Source: Ashinkailepas kermadecensis (lineage: Eukaryota > Arthropoda > Thecostraca > Neolepadidae). From it: a stretch of DNA of 64,000 nt. The notes beneath the pieces are model-generated. The model saw nothing but the letters and a program-made list of their open reading frames with translations. It ran no database searches and was not told where the DNA came from. How positions within the stretch are numbered: position 1 is the stretch's first letter; each line of letters starts with the position of its first letter. Of the stretch, positions 46,691 through 57,035 are shown in pieces. The position numbers and the translations under genes are program-made. The DNA lies in the NCBI GenBank assembly GCA_034440615.1, contig JAOTOM010004745.1, positions 62,001-126,000 of the forward strand, written 5' to 3'.

Positions 46691-48595
46691 AAACACAGAT
46701 AAAATGATTTGTCTTACAGAATAACTGTTTCTTGCCTCAGTGCTTACATAAATCCCACCTTTCTCAAAATGAATTTCAGGACCATGTGCCACTAGCTTCA
46801 GTGGGCAGTAGGGGATGGAAAAAGCCAGCTTAAATTGAACTTATGCCAGCCAGTGGCTTTTATTAAGTTCAGCCGGTTTAAACTGGCTTTTATTATTTAA
46901 GCCAGCTTAAATTCATGACACTTCTAAGGCTCACAAACCATGGGTACATTGACAGTGTTGGTGTTCAACACAATGGAAGTGTAAAATACATGCAATAAAG
47001 ACCTACTGTGCATGACCAGACGGTTATTGACAGTTTCTAGGCCAAAGTATGGACACCAGCAGCACCAAAATCATGCATTTGTAAGTTTCAGTTGCCTCAG
47101 TTTGCAAATTCAGCACTGGGATGACCATTAAATTTAGTGCTAGGATAACATAAGCACACCAAATATATTATCAGCCACATGACTTCCCTGGTGCCTTGTA
47201 GTATTTTGGAGGTCATCCCAGGCCCCCAGCACTGAATTTGTTGAACAAATTGGGCTCTAAAAATGTGATAAATGCAAACTAAGCTAGATACCTACCTACC
47301 CAGGTCAAACTTTCATTGTTTAGGTAACAAATTTCTAGCAGTCTGGCACTGTGGGTTCTCCCTGTGCCTGGGCTGCTGGTGGTAGGTTGGTGGTATGTAG
47401 CCCTGTTTTTTAGCACCTCTCTGGGTGGGGGTGAGGCATGGGTTATTGCTGCTTCCGTTTTTAACGTGTGTCCACCTGTTCATTGGTTTTGTGTGCAATA
47501 AATGTGTATGGATTCAAATGTGCTGCCACCTCCAAGGAAGCAGTGGTAGGTGTGCCCCCAAAAATAAATGGTTTACATCAGGCTGGATATATTAGGCTAT
47601 GATGGACTTAAATACAGACAAAATGGCTTATTGACCTGACCAACAAGTTAACTATAGTTTGAATTGTCAGCCCAGGTTTAGAACTATTACCATCATATAT
47701 TGACGCATACATCCAGGGCCCCATGAGCTGCTTCCGGAGGGTGCTATAGCCCCTTTAGCCCCCCTCTGGTTGTGCCGCTGCATACATCACAACACGGCAC
47801 ACACAATCCATTGTCTCCACTTCCATCAGTGTAAGTTAGTGCAAACAGGAAATAATGTACTACTATACCATGCCATAGAAGGTGTGCAATAGTTGACAAT
47901 GTGTGAAAATGTACAATAGATAGATAACAGATTGCTTACTGTTATTTATGAATATATGTAGGTAGGCACCTATCAGTAAGACAATGGGAAAACTATGCCA
48001 AAAACAGCACAAATTGATGTGGCTCAAATAGTCACTTTTCAGCTAACATAGAACAGGTACCTAGCTATCAAATGGCTAGGTACCTAATGGGTCAACATCT
48101 GGCTTGTGGAGGGCATACCCAGAACCCAGCCAGAGTTTTGGGGAATTATAGGGAGTGTTTTTGCACATAAAATGGAATGTAACACATTTTGGAATGATAA
48201 TTTAACACATGTACATCTGTTCGTTGTTTTTATTTTTGTGTGTGCAAATAAATGTGCATGGATTCAATTGATGCTTCCCTAACTTTTCTCAGTCACTGCT
48301 CTCCAGCCCTACCAGAAATATAATTTAAGCCAGGGTGGCTTAAATTAATTTATGCCTGCCAGTTTAAACTGGCTTAAACCACCAGGTGGCTAAAATTCCC
48401 CATCCCTAGTGGGCAGTGCTCTGTGTTTAATATTGTGATCAGCATATAGTACAGCCATTTAAGCTCACTGTGTTCTGGTTTGAAATATGGTTTTAAAGCT
48501 TCAACTGTTACACTAGCAAGAATATTTTGTATTATTATAGCAGACATCACATGTGTTGCCATACATTCATCACCTGTAGTTTTTTTGGTATTCAT
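46691..48595 (-). pseudogene. Unrecognised minus-strand ORF split by a hAT insertion
   Basis: Reading down from the ATG at 48,595, the frame is open to the 8-bp duplication at 48,409-48,416 (ending KWLYYMLITILNTEHCP). Past the hAT element it resumes in the same frame below 46,800 with LKLVAHGPEIHFEKGGIY. There a plausible splice donor GTAAGC follows; without splicing it stops near 46,691. The precise continuity across the target duplication is strong evidence that this was coding or exonic before the insertion. I do not recognise the protein. Its strand and position suggest an upstream exon or second gene of the CACTA element. Confidence 0.5.
46809..48408. mobile_element. hAT-type transposon, 1.6 kb, 8-bp target duplication
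   Basis: Ends are TAGGGGATGG (46,809) and, in reverse complement, TAGGGATGGGG (48,408), close to the TAGGGATG termini of Ac-type hAT elements. Exact 8-bp direct repeats GTGGGCAG flank it (46,801-46,808 and 48,409-48,416). Subterminal repeats with AAGCCAG and GTTTAAACTGGCTT occur near both ends (46,823-46,915 and 48,325-48,395). The interior is AT-rich with no transposase ORF, so it is non-autonomous. A GC-rich fragment at 47,717-47,785 may be a piece of another element. Confidence 0.9.
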
Positions 48596-50340
48596 TTAGC
48601 AGGCGTCACACACTGGGAAATGTTCACATGATTGATTTCCCAAGGTGGGGCTAAAACCTAACCCAGCCTGACCTAACCTGACCTAACCAAAACTGATGTA
48701 ACCTAAACTGACCTAAAGCCTACCCTAAACCCCATAATCTTCAAGATAATTTTCCCAAGATGGGACATAATTTCCCAAGTGTGACACTTGCTAAATGATT
48801 ACCCCTAACCTGACCATGGTTGTTGGGCAAGGTAGGCATTTTTGGCCTGTCTTAATGGTTTTTGGTCCTAAGACATTTTATTCTCATACATTATAAGTGG
48901 GGAAAATGAAGATTTTATTCTTGGCAAAACAAAACTGGAGACATTCATAAGGAATGCCCCATTATAAAACACTTATAAGTTAACATTTTGAAGTGCACCA
49001 AACTGAAAGTCAGCCTGGTGGTGGCAGCCCAACTCAGATTTAGACTCCACATATTGTTGTAGAGATTAGAACAAATAATCAAAGAATGGAGTCAATTTTC
49101 TCATATGATTGTTAACTTACATATAGTTTTCCTTGTCCAAATAAATACCTACTATCCAGATATCTTCTGAAATGTTATTATGTGGTCAACAATTAAAAAT
49201 AATGATGAAAGTGTGCATTTTAGTATCATAAATAATTTCCAAATCACAATTCTTGGCACATACCCTATCCCTCCCATTTTGAGATAAAAAATGGTTGTTA
49301 GCTTGCACTAAAATATTCTCTGTATCAAAATAATTAAGTACTCTCTGGCTTTAAGTCAAAATACTAAATTACCTGCCTTGATGTTGGGTATCCTAACAGT
49401 TGTAAAAATGTCCCATGGTGCCCCCTGGGTGAGTGGATCATTATTAGCCATGTGAGCAGAATGGTCTTAAGAAGTACAATAAATAAATGTCTGACCGAGT
49501 ACTGCCAAGTCTCACAATGAACCCAGCTGGATAGTAATCAAACATCCAGTCCAGTCCTGGGGGGGGGGGGGGTTGTGCAGGAAGTGAATTCTGGCAAGGA
49601 CCCCCATTAGTAATTCAAATTAAAGGTCCAATCCTACAGGGGGTGGATGGGGGGGTTAAGAAGCAATAGGCCACTAGGTAGTGCCCCCTCCCAGAATTTG
49701 TAGGGAGGGGCAACTGCCCCCCTGCCCCCCTTATACCACCCCCTGGGAGGGAGAGATTGTGGGCACTGAGATGAATGCTGTGTATTTTCCTGTTTTATAT
49801 TGATATGCTTTTATTGAAACACATGTCAATGGATTCAATCATTACAGAAGAGGTAGGTATAATCTTGTCATGTGACAGTGGAGTGCAGTCACCAATAATT
49901 GAGCATGCCGCTTTTTAGTGTAAATCCTATACCCAGCTTATACCATGAGCACAAACACATTTGCAGCCTGGCAATTACAGGTAGGTACATACTTACCTCT
50001 TTTTTAGGAAAAAATCAGGTTAATACTCACATTCATCCGCCAGCTCAACTTGCTATAATAACAATATAACAATCGCAACAATCCGCGCCACGCCAAAGAT
50101 GGCGGATCGAGGACGAAAGAAAATGGTGGCACAGTGTAAACTTAAACTCTCATTAGCATGTTTTTCCTTTTCATTACCTCACATTAAGAACGCAGGTGGC
50201 AGCGATACCCCTGCAATCGCCCATGACCTCCCCGCAACACCCAGCCAACACCCCACGTACTTCAAATCGCATGCTGCACGGCGCATGCGCGAATCTGGCA
50301 GTTCACCCGCGGGCGGAGGTGAAGTGACGGAAAAAGGGTG
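48417..50340. other. CACTA interior, right part
   Basis: A CCTAAC/ACCTAA-rich stretch lies at 48,650-48,740, a degenerate telomere-like microsatellite. G/C homopolymers occur at about 49,558-49,572 and 49,640-49,745. Nothing clearly coding was seen apart from the split ORF that starts at 48,595. Confidence 0.4.
50096..50290. promoter_or_regulatory. Promoter-like segment: YY1-type and NRF1-type sites
   Basis: AAGATGGCGG at 50,096-50,105 matches the classical YY1 site, and GCGCATGCGC at 50,281-50,290 is a perfect NRF1 palindrome. Both lie in a CpG-richer island just inside the right end of the CACTA element. Transcription leftward from here would read the minus-strand ORFs at 48.6 and 44.3 kb. 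Function is inferred from motifs only. Confidence 0.35.
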
Positions 50341-50344
50341 TAAC

Positions 50345-50530
50345 AAAAGTACCTCACTTTTCATACTTTTTAAAGTATTGTCGGAATACTTGACATGAAA
50401 ATGATACTTCAAAAACTCCCTCTGTACTTCGAAGAATGCAAGCCTACCACTTTTTACAAAAAGGTGCTAGAATATGCCCCATATTGATACTAGATGGGTT
50501 TTATGTACCTCCGATTACTCCCTGAGTACT
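50345..50530. repeat. CACTA right subterminal repeats
   Basis: AAGTACC, ATACTT, GTACTTC and GAGTACTG words recur here, mirroring the left end. Confidence 0.5.
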
Positions 50531-50719
50531 GATTTTTTTTTACAGTGTGGTTTGGAGGTCAATGGCCTGACGGGCGAGGCCACCGGCCCTCTTGTTGCCC
50601 AGGATGCCCATGAGACCGGGGATCACGAGCATTGTCAGTTGGAGGTGTGCGTGGTGGGCATTTCGTAGCTTTCGTATTGCACGGAGTGTGGAGTGGGTGC
50701 CCTGGCGGATCTAGCCCAC

Positions 50720-51788
50720 CCGTTTAGAGTGATGCTTAATGGTACAAAGTCATCATGGCAAAATGTTCTTAGTGGAGTCCCTCAGGGGTCGGTACTGGGG
50801 CCACTGTTGTTCATTATATTTGTGAATAGCATTGAATGTGGCCTAAGCAGTAAGGTTTTGAAATTTGCGGATGATTTGAAGATCTTTAGGGCAATAACAG
50901 GGCACAATGAGCAGGTTTTGCTGCAGAACGACTTAGACGAGCTTGCGAAGTGGTCCGAAAAATGGCAAATGAAGTTTAATTTTGATAAGTGCAAAGTCAT
51001 GCATGTAGGTAGGCAGCATATGAAGGCGCCATACTTGATGGATGGCCAAGTACTATCTGTGACTCAGCAGGAGAAGGACTTAGGTGTTATTTTGAACACA
51101 AAATTGGGGGCATCAGAACAGACCAAAGAAGCCAGGAAGAAGGCACTAAGAATGCTTGGGGCGATACAGAGGAATGTGTCATACAAAAGTGTGGAGGTCA
51201 TCAGGAAGCTTTACTGTGCATATGTCAGGCCACATTTAGAATACTGTGTCCAAGCTTGGTCCCCTAGTTATGAGAAAGATTGTTGGCTTTTAGAGAGAGT
51301 ACAAAAGAGGGCAACAAAAATGGTTAATGGTATAGGCAACCTGGCATATGAAGAAAGATTGAAGAAATTGAATATGTTTTCACTTAGATATCGAAGGCTG
51401 AGAGGAGATCTCATGGAGGTTTTTAAATTTGTTCACGGTCAGGAACAGGGATATATCAGGGAAATGTTTTAATTTAACAGAAATGATGCAATTAGAGGTC
51501 ATCAATTCAAAATTAAAGTTAATCACAGCAGGACAAGGTTAAGACAGTCTTTCTTCACCAACAGGGTAGTAGAACACTGGAACCAGCTGCCAGGAACAAT
51601 TGTCAGTAGCAACACACTGAACATCTTTAAAAACGGCATAGACAATCATTATAAGAATAGGGGGCTTGTTTTTCTGTATTCCAGGGAGGGTTGATTGACA
51701 GATTTGGTGGGCAACTGGTTCAGTGTACAAAGTGCAACCAAGAAGGGCCCTTGTGGCTCATAGTTGCACTGATCTTTTATGTCTTTAT
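50720..51788 (+). mobile_element. CR1-like LINE copy 2, 5' truncated
   Basis: The copy begins near 50,728 in the RT domain and is collinear with the minus-strand copy at 32.4-31.4 kb. It ends in TTTTATGTCTTTATG at about 51,774-51,788, the family 3' terminal repeat. The 3' UTR here is short (about 95 bp after the ORF) and lacks the 165-bp tandem units of the other two copies. The next base starts the 33-bp minisatellite. Confidence 0.85.
50728..51694 (+). pseudogene. LINE reverse transcriptase C-terminal half, one nonsense codon
   Basis: The frame reads VMLNGTKSSWQNVLSGVPQG, GPLLFIIFVNSIECG, the catalytic FADD block (FADDLKIF), then the connection and C-terminal regions (AYVRPHLEYCVQAWSP). 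It is interrupted by TAA at 51,470-51,472, where the copy at 31.4 kb has a Glu codon. After it the same frame continues through NRVVEHWNQLPGT to REG and a stop near 51,692. Unlike the minus-strand copy it keeps FADD and has no frameshift. It is dead through 5' truncation and the stop. Confidence 0.9.
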
Positions 51789-52530
51789 GTAGGTGGGACG
51801 GTGGCCGTACACATAGCTCATGTCGGTGGGACGGTGGCCGTACACATAGCTCATGTAGGTGGGACGTTGGCCGTACACATAGCTCATGTAGGTGGGACGT
51901 TGGCCGTACACATAGCTCATGTAGGTGGGACGTTGGCCGTACACATAGCTCATGTAGGTGGGACGTTGGCCGTACACATAGCTCATGTAGGTGGGACGGT
52001 GGCCGTACACATAGCTCATGTAGGTGGGACGGTGGCCGTACACATAGCTCATGTAGGTGGGACGGTGGCCGTACACATAGCTCATGTAGGTGGGACGGTG
52101 GCCGTACACATAGCTCATGTAGGTGGGACGTTGGCCGTACACATAGCTCATGTAGGTGGGACGTTGGCCGTACACATAGCTCATGTAGGTGGGACGGTGG
52201 CCGTACACATAGCTCATGTAGGTGGGACGTTGGCCGTACACATAGCTCATGTAGGTGGGACGTTGGCCGTACACATAGCTCATGTAGGTGGGACGGTGGC
52301 CGTACACATAGCTCATGTAGGTGGGACGTTGGCCGTACACATAGCTCATGTAGGTGGGACGTTGGCCGTACACATAGCTCATGTAGGTGGGACGGTGGCC
52401 GTACACATAGCTCATGTAGGTGGGACGGTGGCCGTACACATAGCTCATGTAGGTGGGACGGTGGCCGTACACATAGCTCATGTAGGTGGGACGTTGGCCG
52501 TACACATAGCTCATGTCGGTGGGACGGTGG
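51789..52530. repeat. 33-bp minisatellite, about 22 units
   Basis: The unit is TAGGTGGGACGGTGGCCGTA then CACATAGCTCATG. GGTGG and GTTGG variants alternate in runs, and the first and last units have TCGGTGGG. Being 11 codons long it is open in several frames on both strands (VGGTVAVHIAH, YGQRPTYMSYV), which are artefacts. Confidence 0.97.
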
Positions 52531-52964
52531 TCGGATGGCAGCGAGTCAGCAGCAGCTGCGTCATCCGCGTCCGCCCGCCCCACTCTCTTGTTTGGCGTGG
52601 CGGCGCCGGCCCGAAATAGCGCCGTCCGACCTGGTGGCGTGACAGCGGCACGGCACGTCACGCATGCGCAGCGACTGTCCACGACCGGAGGCGTCCCGAG
52701 CCGCGGACGTGTGCTCCAGGCGGGCCCGATTCTATCCTACCCCACCGTGTGCTGCCAACGGCCGGACGCCACCCTGCGCACCCAATGAGTCTGCGTTCGG
52801 CTTTGGCCATCTAGACCTGCTCTCGAGTTGATGCGATTTCCTCAGTCACCGCCAGACGGTCACATTCGTGACGCAGATACGTGAAGTCGTGATTCACCAG
52901 AGTGAAGCTCCACCGGATACAGCACAGCCTCGACACACTTCTGTGTTCTTTGTCTGCGACTGTT
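52531..52964. other. GC-rich unassigned sequence with an NRF1-like site
   Basis: CGCATGCGCA at 52,661-52,670 resembles an NRF1 site in CpG-rich DNA; the segment could be promoter-like but no downstream gene is evident. Confidence 0.3.
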
Positions 52965-53190
52965 GGCAACACTCGTGTATTGGTCGGTGTCGTCGGTGCC
53001 GCGGTCACTGGTCGACTGCTGGCAACATTCGTGTATTGGTCGGTGTCGTCGGTGCCGCGGTCACTGGTCGACTGCTGGCAACATTCGTGTATTGGTCGGT
53101 GTCGTCGGTGCCGCGGTCACTGGTCGACTGTTGGCAACACTCGTGTATTGGTCGGTGTCGTCGGTGCCGCGGTCACTGGCCGCCGCCCTG
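52965..53190. repeat. 56-bp tandem repeat, 4 copies
   Basis: The unit starts GGCAACAYTCGTGTATTGGT and contains GTCGGTGCCGCGGTCACTGG. Starts are at 52,965, 53,021, 53,077 and 53,133; nearly identical copies. Confidence 0.97.
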
Positions 53191-53227
53191 GCGCCACACT
53201 AGTCCCCAGGGCCCACTGAGCACCCTC

Positions 53228-53480
53228 GTCATGGCACAGACAACTGACTGTGACGCCATCACACGGCACAAGCAGCTGTCTGTGATCTCGTCACACGGTA
53301 CAGATAGCTGCCTGTGATCTCGTCACACGGCACAGACAGCTGTCTGTGATCTCGTCACACGGCACAAAGAGCTGTCTGTGATCTCGTCACACGGCACAAA
53401 GAGCTGTCTGTGATCTCGTCACACGGCACAAACAGCTGTCTGTGATCTCGTCACACGGCACAAAGAGCTGTCTGTGTCGT
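53228..53480. repeat. 32-bp tandem repeat, about 8 copies
   Basis: The unit is about ACGGCACAAAGAGCTGTCTG then TGATCTCGTCAC. Degenerate units (GCTGAC..TGACCTC) continue to about 53,620. Confidence 0.93.
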
Positions 53481-53924
53481 GTGACGAGACTTATTATGAC
53501 CTCGGAACAGCTGACTGCCACCCCGTCATACGTCACTGACTGTCAAACAGCTGACCATGATCTCGGGACAGCCGACTATGACCTCTTCATACGGCACATA
53601 CACTTGACAACTGTGACCTCGCCTTGCCAGCGTGTGTCCAGTCGCCGCTGCAGGTACACAAAGGCGCGCGCGACAGCTGGCGTGACCGACCTGCACGGCA
53701 GGCCTCTGCAGGCGCCAGCGTGACTGTCACCTATCACGTGAGTCAGCTGTGAACCGACACTGTACGGAACCGGCCTGCCTCGCATGGCCACCCACGGCGG
53801 AATTCTGTACCGTTTCACCAGGGGTAGCTGTCCATTTTCTGCTTGTACACTCTGTGTACTGGCACGCCGTATTGTATGTGGTCGCCATCTCGGCACTTGC
53901 CAATGCTCAATTTACAAGCACTTT

Positions 53925-53982
53925 CGTTAGTTAGTTATTTGGGCTTTAGGGCGCTTTGACCAGAATTGATCATTCGCGCCCA
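53925..53982 (-). mobile_element. Short retroposon 3' end with (TAAC)n tail, 13-bp flanking repeats
   Basis: On the plus strand: CGTTAGTTAGTTATTTGGGC, then TTTAGGGCGCTTTGACCAGA and ATTGATCATTCGCGCCCA. GGGCGC and GCGCCC can form a hairpin. TTACAAGCACTTT flanks it at 53,912-53,924 and 53,983-53,995, fitting a target duplication. Related ACAAGCACTT words continue to the right, so the flanking repeat could also be part of a small tandem array. Confidence 0.55.
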
Positions 53983-53995
53983 TTACAAGCACTTT

Positions 53996-54690
53996 GGCTG
54001 AGAACAAGCACTTGGCTGACTTGGCTGCTCAACTCACAAGCAAGCACTAAGATGACATCTTACCATGACACGCCTGCCTGAATGCGCCTCTGTCCCTCCC
54101 TGGACGCGCCCCTACTCCCCCGGGACGCGCCTCTGTCCCTCTCTGGACGCGCCTCTGCCCCTCTCTGGAAGCACCTCCGCCCCACCTAGTCAAGCCGTTG
54201 TATCTGAGATCACAACAGGTGCACCTACAGTGCACTCGGCTGCCTTCGGTCTGCAACCGCGACCTAACCGACCAACAGCTGGCCGCCGTCAGCTGACTCG
54301 AGAAGAGAGGCCGTGCCGACACAAAGGCCCGGACCCGGCTGGGCGCCGCCACTCTCTCCCGACTGACGACTAAAGTGGCCTTGGGCGGCGGTCGGTAACC
54401 GGCCGTTGTTGCGGTATTCCCGGCGGCAAACTATCAGGCGTCATGCATGGGCTACCACACAGCTACCTGGCTGTTGTTTTGATTCCCGGCGGATTGTCGC
54501 TGTCAGTGTCTATAGGACCGCTGCATGGAGCTGTTTCAGTTCAGTTTTGACTCCCTGCGGATTGTCTCTGTCAGTGTCTATAGGACCGCTGCATGGAGCT
54601 GTTTCAATTGACATCACTTCCCGGCGGATTGTCTCTGTCAGTGCCTTAGGACCGCTGCATGGAGCTGTTTCAGTTGACATCACGTGCATC
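53996..54690. repeat. GC-rich minisatellites: 23-bp and about 68-bp arrays
   Basis: 54,080-54,180 has about five units of GACGCGCCTCTGTCCCTCTC type. 54,482-54,683 has three units of about 68 bp, each with GGCGGATTGTCTCTGTCAGT and GGACCGCTGCATGGAGCTGT. Between them lies GC-rich unique sequence without a recognised gene. Confidence 0.85.
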
Positions 54691-55150
54691 ACGGATCACG
54701 GATCACGTGATCCGGTGGATTTGTCACTAGTTGGCGCGCAATGTCTCTCTGTCGGTCAGCTTCCCGGATCACAAGTTATGGAAGCTTCAGCGATATTCTG
54801 GCGAAAAGTCAGTGCTAAAAATTAGGGTTTTTTTCCAGCGTTGTATAGCTGTAGAATATATACATGCATATTTTCCGCGAATATGATGCACCAACACTTC
54901 AACTGACGCACCAACATAATATGGTTGACGCTGCAAACGCTGGAATCAAAGTTCTATCGGACGTCCGGTAGATTCTATTTTCTTCCTGGCGGTGCCGATT
55001 GCCGAATGTCGATTCCCCAGCTGTTGGTGGTCACTGTTTTCTTTTGGTTGCATCGTGGGCTTCAGCGCTGCCAGTTTCGCGAGGCCTGTAGGTACGTACA
55101 ACCAGTGACGTATCTATTAGAAAAGGAAAACCCGCTCAATGGACAGGGCG
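54691..55150. other. No recognised feature
   Basis: A plus-strand ORF from 54,925 runs into the following minisatellite and shows no family character. Confidence 0.4.
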
Positions 55151-55395
55151 CATTGGTATCGCGAGTCATATTGCACCTGCATTGGTACCGCGAGCAATAT
55201 TGCACCTACATTGATGCCGCGAGTCATATTACATCTACATTGATACCGCGAGTCATAATACACTTACATTGCTACCGCGAGTCATATTCAACCTACATTG
55301 GTAACGCGAGTCATATTCCACCTACATTGGCACCGCGAGTATATTACGCCTACATTGATACCGCGAGTCATATTAACCTACGTTATTACCGAACA
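55151..55395. repeat. 29-bp minisatellite, about 8 units
   Basis: The unit is about CATTGGTACCGCGAGTCATA then TTGCACCTA; units start at 55,151, 55,180, 55,209, 55,238 and so on. Confidence 0.93.
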
Positions 55396-57035
55396 TTTTA
55401 AGCCCGCTCATTAGACAATGACGTACATAACACATAGTGAATAGTAACGTCTTTAGAACCCGTCCATTAGAGGATGGCACACATACAACCAAGTGCAAAG
55501 GAGTGCATTAGAATCCGTTCAGTGAAGAATGGCATAGGTAACTTTACCCAATGGCTTCATTTTTTTAACACCCACCCAATGGAAGGTGTCACGTCATCTT
55601 CCTTGTACACATACGTACAGGAAGTGCCCCATTTGAGGTTCACCCAGCCGAGGTTGTCACGTGTAGCGCCATGCTGTCGAACTCAGTGGTGTGTATGAAC
55701 CCAGTCGGTGGAAGATGACGAGCACAGCCAATGCCCAGTGGCACATGTGGTATTCGCTTAATGCCGGACGGATCGCCTACCCAACGTCCAGAACCCGCTG
55801 GCGGTATTATAGTTGTACCAGTGGAGCAACAACTGGCAGTTTTTCTGTTGATCGAGTATCTGCAGATGCGTGGACTGGGAAGCTGTCACACTCTACCAAA
55901 GCAGTCTATATGCTACGACAATAGAACATGGAAGCATTATTGGAGCAGCGATCTCCACCACCACGAACAATTCCTCACAATATCCCTCACAAAAACGCAC
56001 GTGCCACTTCACCAGGGCAGTCGCAGCTTGATGCATTGTTTGAATTTGTTTTTGTAAATGCCACCTCTGACTGAAAAGTGGCATAGTTATCGTTACATAG
56101 TGATATAAAACGTAGACTTCGCTACGATAATTTGAATGCGAACATCATATATATTTTTACAACTGAGGCAGGTGTTCCACGACAAATTGACCGGTGCTGA
56201 ACACCCTCATCTCTCCGATTCTGACGAAAATTGGTACAAAGGGCCAATTTTCTTACCTGGGCGGTAAGAACGCCTAGCACAATATCATACTTGACATGGC
56301 CTCCAAGGATTTTGCGTCACTACAGTACAAAGGTACATTTGAGTGCTAATTACTCTTCTGGGATGTGCCTGGGAAGCGAGAACCCGACTTGACTCGAAAA
56401 GGTTCACAAATGTTATTTCTGGCATTTTCTTATTAACCGGCCCAACTGAGGAACTGAGGAACACGAGGAACTGAGGAACACGACTAAATCTGAATCGGAT
56501 CGGAAGATAGAGGGAGGTCATTCAAGAGGCCCCAGTAAAGGTTAATTTGACGGGCAGGAGTCCAACGATTTGCTTACTTTGCATCTTCGATGACTCATCA
56601 GCAATATAAGATATAAGATACCATTGTAGTGCAGTTACTAAAATTGTCGAAGACTATGGATATATAATCATTGGCTGTGATATTGTGCTGGGCTTGTTTA
56701 CCGCACGGGATAACGCTAGGTACCAATTTTCATCCAAATCTGAAGCGTAAAATTGGCATTATGACCGGTCGATTTTATTGAGGAATTCCCCGAATGAAGA
56801 ACAGCAAGGCGTAAATGACAAGCGTTTTGCATCGGAGATAAGCGTCTTATCTTGCCTTAGTTAGGTTTGGTGTGAACGGTGCTATTACAGTTCGTCTCCT
56901 GCCATTGGCAGGGTCCATTTCTCGATGGTCACCCTGAAGAACGCACCGGCGTGTACCTCCCGGTGGAGAGACCAGTAAAATAACTTCCGCCGGCAGTTCT
57001 CTGAAGACGACCTGTGCTCGCTGTCGCCCGAGACT
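55396..57035. other. Degenerate about 65-bp repeat to 55.73 kb, then unassigned
   Basis: Between 55,400 and 55,730 the words GAACCCGTCCATTAGAGGAT, GAATCCGTTCAGTGAAGAAT, CACCCACCCAATGGAAGGTG and GAACCCAGTCGGTGGAAGAT recur about every 65 bp. From 55,730 onward nothing is recognised except a small GAGGAACTGAGGAACAC duplication near 56,450. Confidence 0.45.

Larger units (their letters stand above)
41843..50547 (-). mobile_element. CACTA (EnSpm) DNA transposon, 8.7 kb, with nested insertions
   Basis: The left end reads CACTGTAAAAAAAATG (41,843-41,858). The right end, in reverse complement, reads CACTGTAAAAAAAAATC (50,547-50,531). The dinucleotide TG flanks it on both sides (41,841-41,842 and 50,548-50,549), fitting a 2-bp target duplication. 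CACTG termini, a short duplication and many subterminal repeats are diagnostic of the superfamily. Here the repeats are GGTACTT/AAGTACC words, dense in 41,930-42,140 and 50,345-50,530. The element carries a Tnp2-like transposase remnant on the minus strand. Two younger insertions, 42,371-42,773 and 46,809-48,408, leave about 6.7 kb of original sequence. Only the N-terminal half of a transposase is found, so this copy is probably not autonomous. Confidence 0.82.

Noticed and set aside
45331..47790. Possible terminal inverted repeats pairing CCAGGGGGCCAGAATGGCC at 45.34 kb with AGCCCCCCTCTGG at 47.76 kb as one transposon
   Set aside because: The pair would cross the boundaries of the well-supported hAT element at 46,809-48,408, and no target duplication was found. 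More likely two unrelated decayed ends.
48650..48740. CCTAAC-rich stretch as an interstitial telomere
   Set aside because: The words are irregular (ACCTAACC, TGACCTAA, AACCTAAAC) and short; a degenerate simple repeat is the simpler reading.
51723..52682. Three overlapping ORFs of about 290-300 codons
   Set aside because: The 33-bp minisatellite unit is 11 codons long and free of stops in several frames; these are repeat artefacts.
54925..55401. 158-codon plus-strand ORF
   Set aside because: More than half is the translated 29-bp minisatellite and the rest has no recognisable feature.
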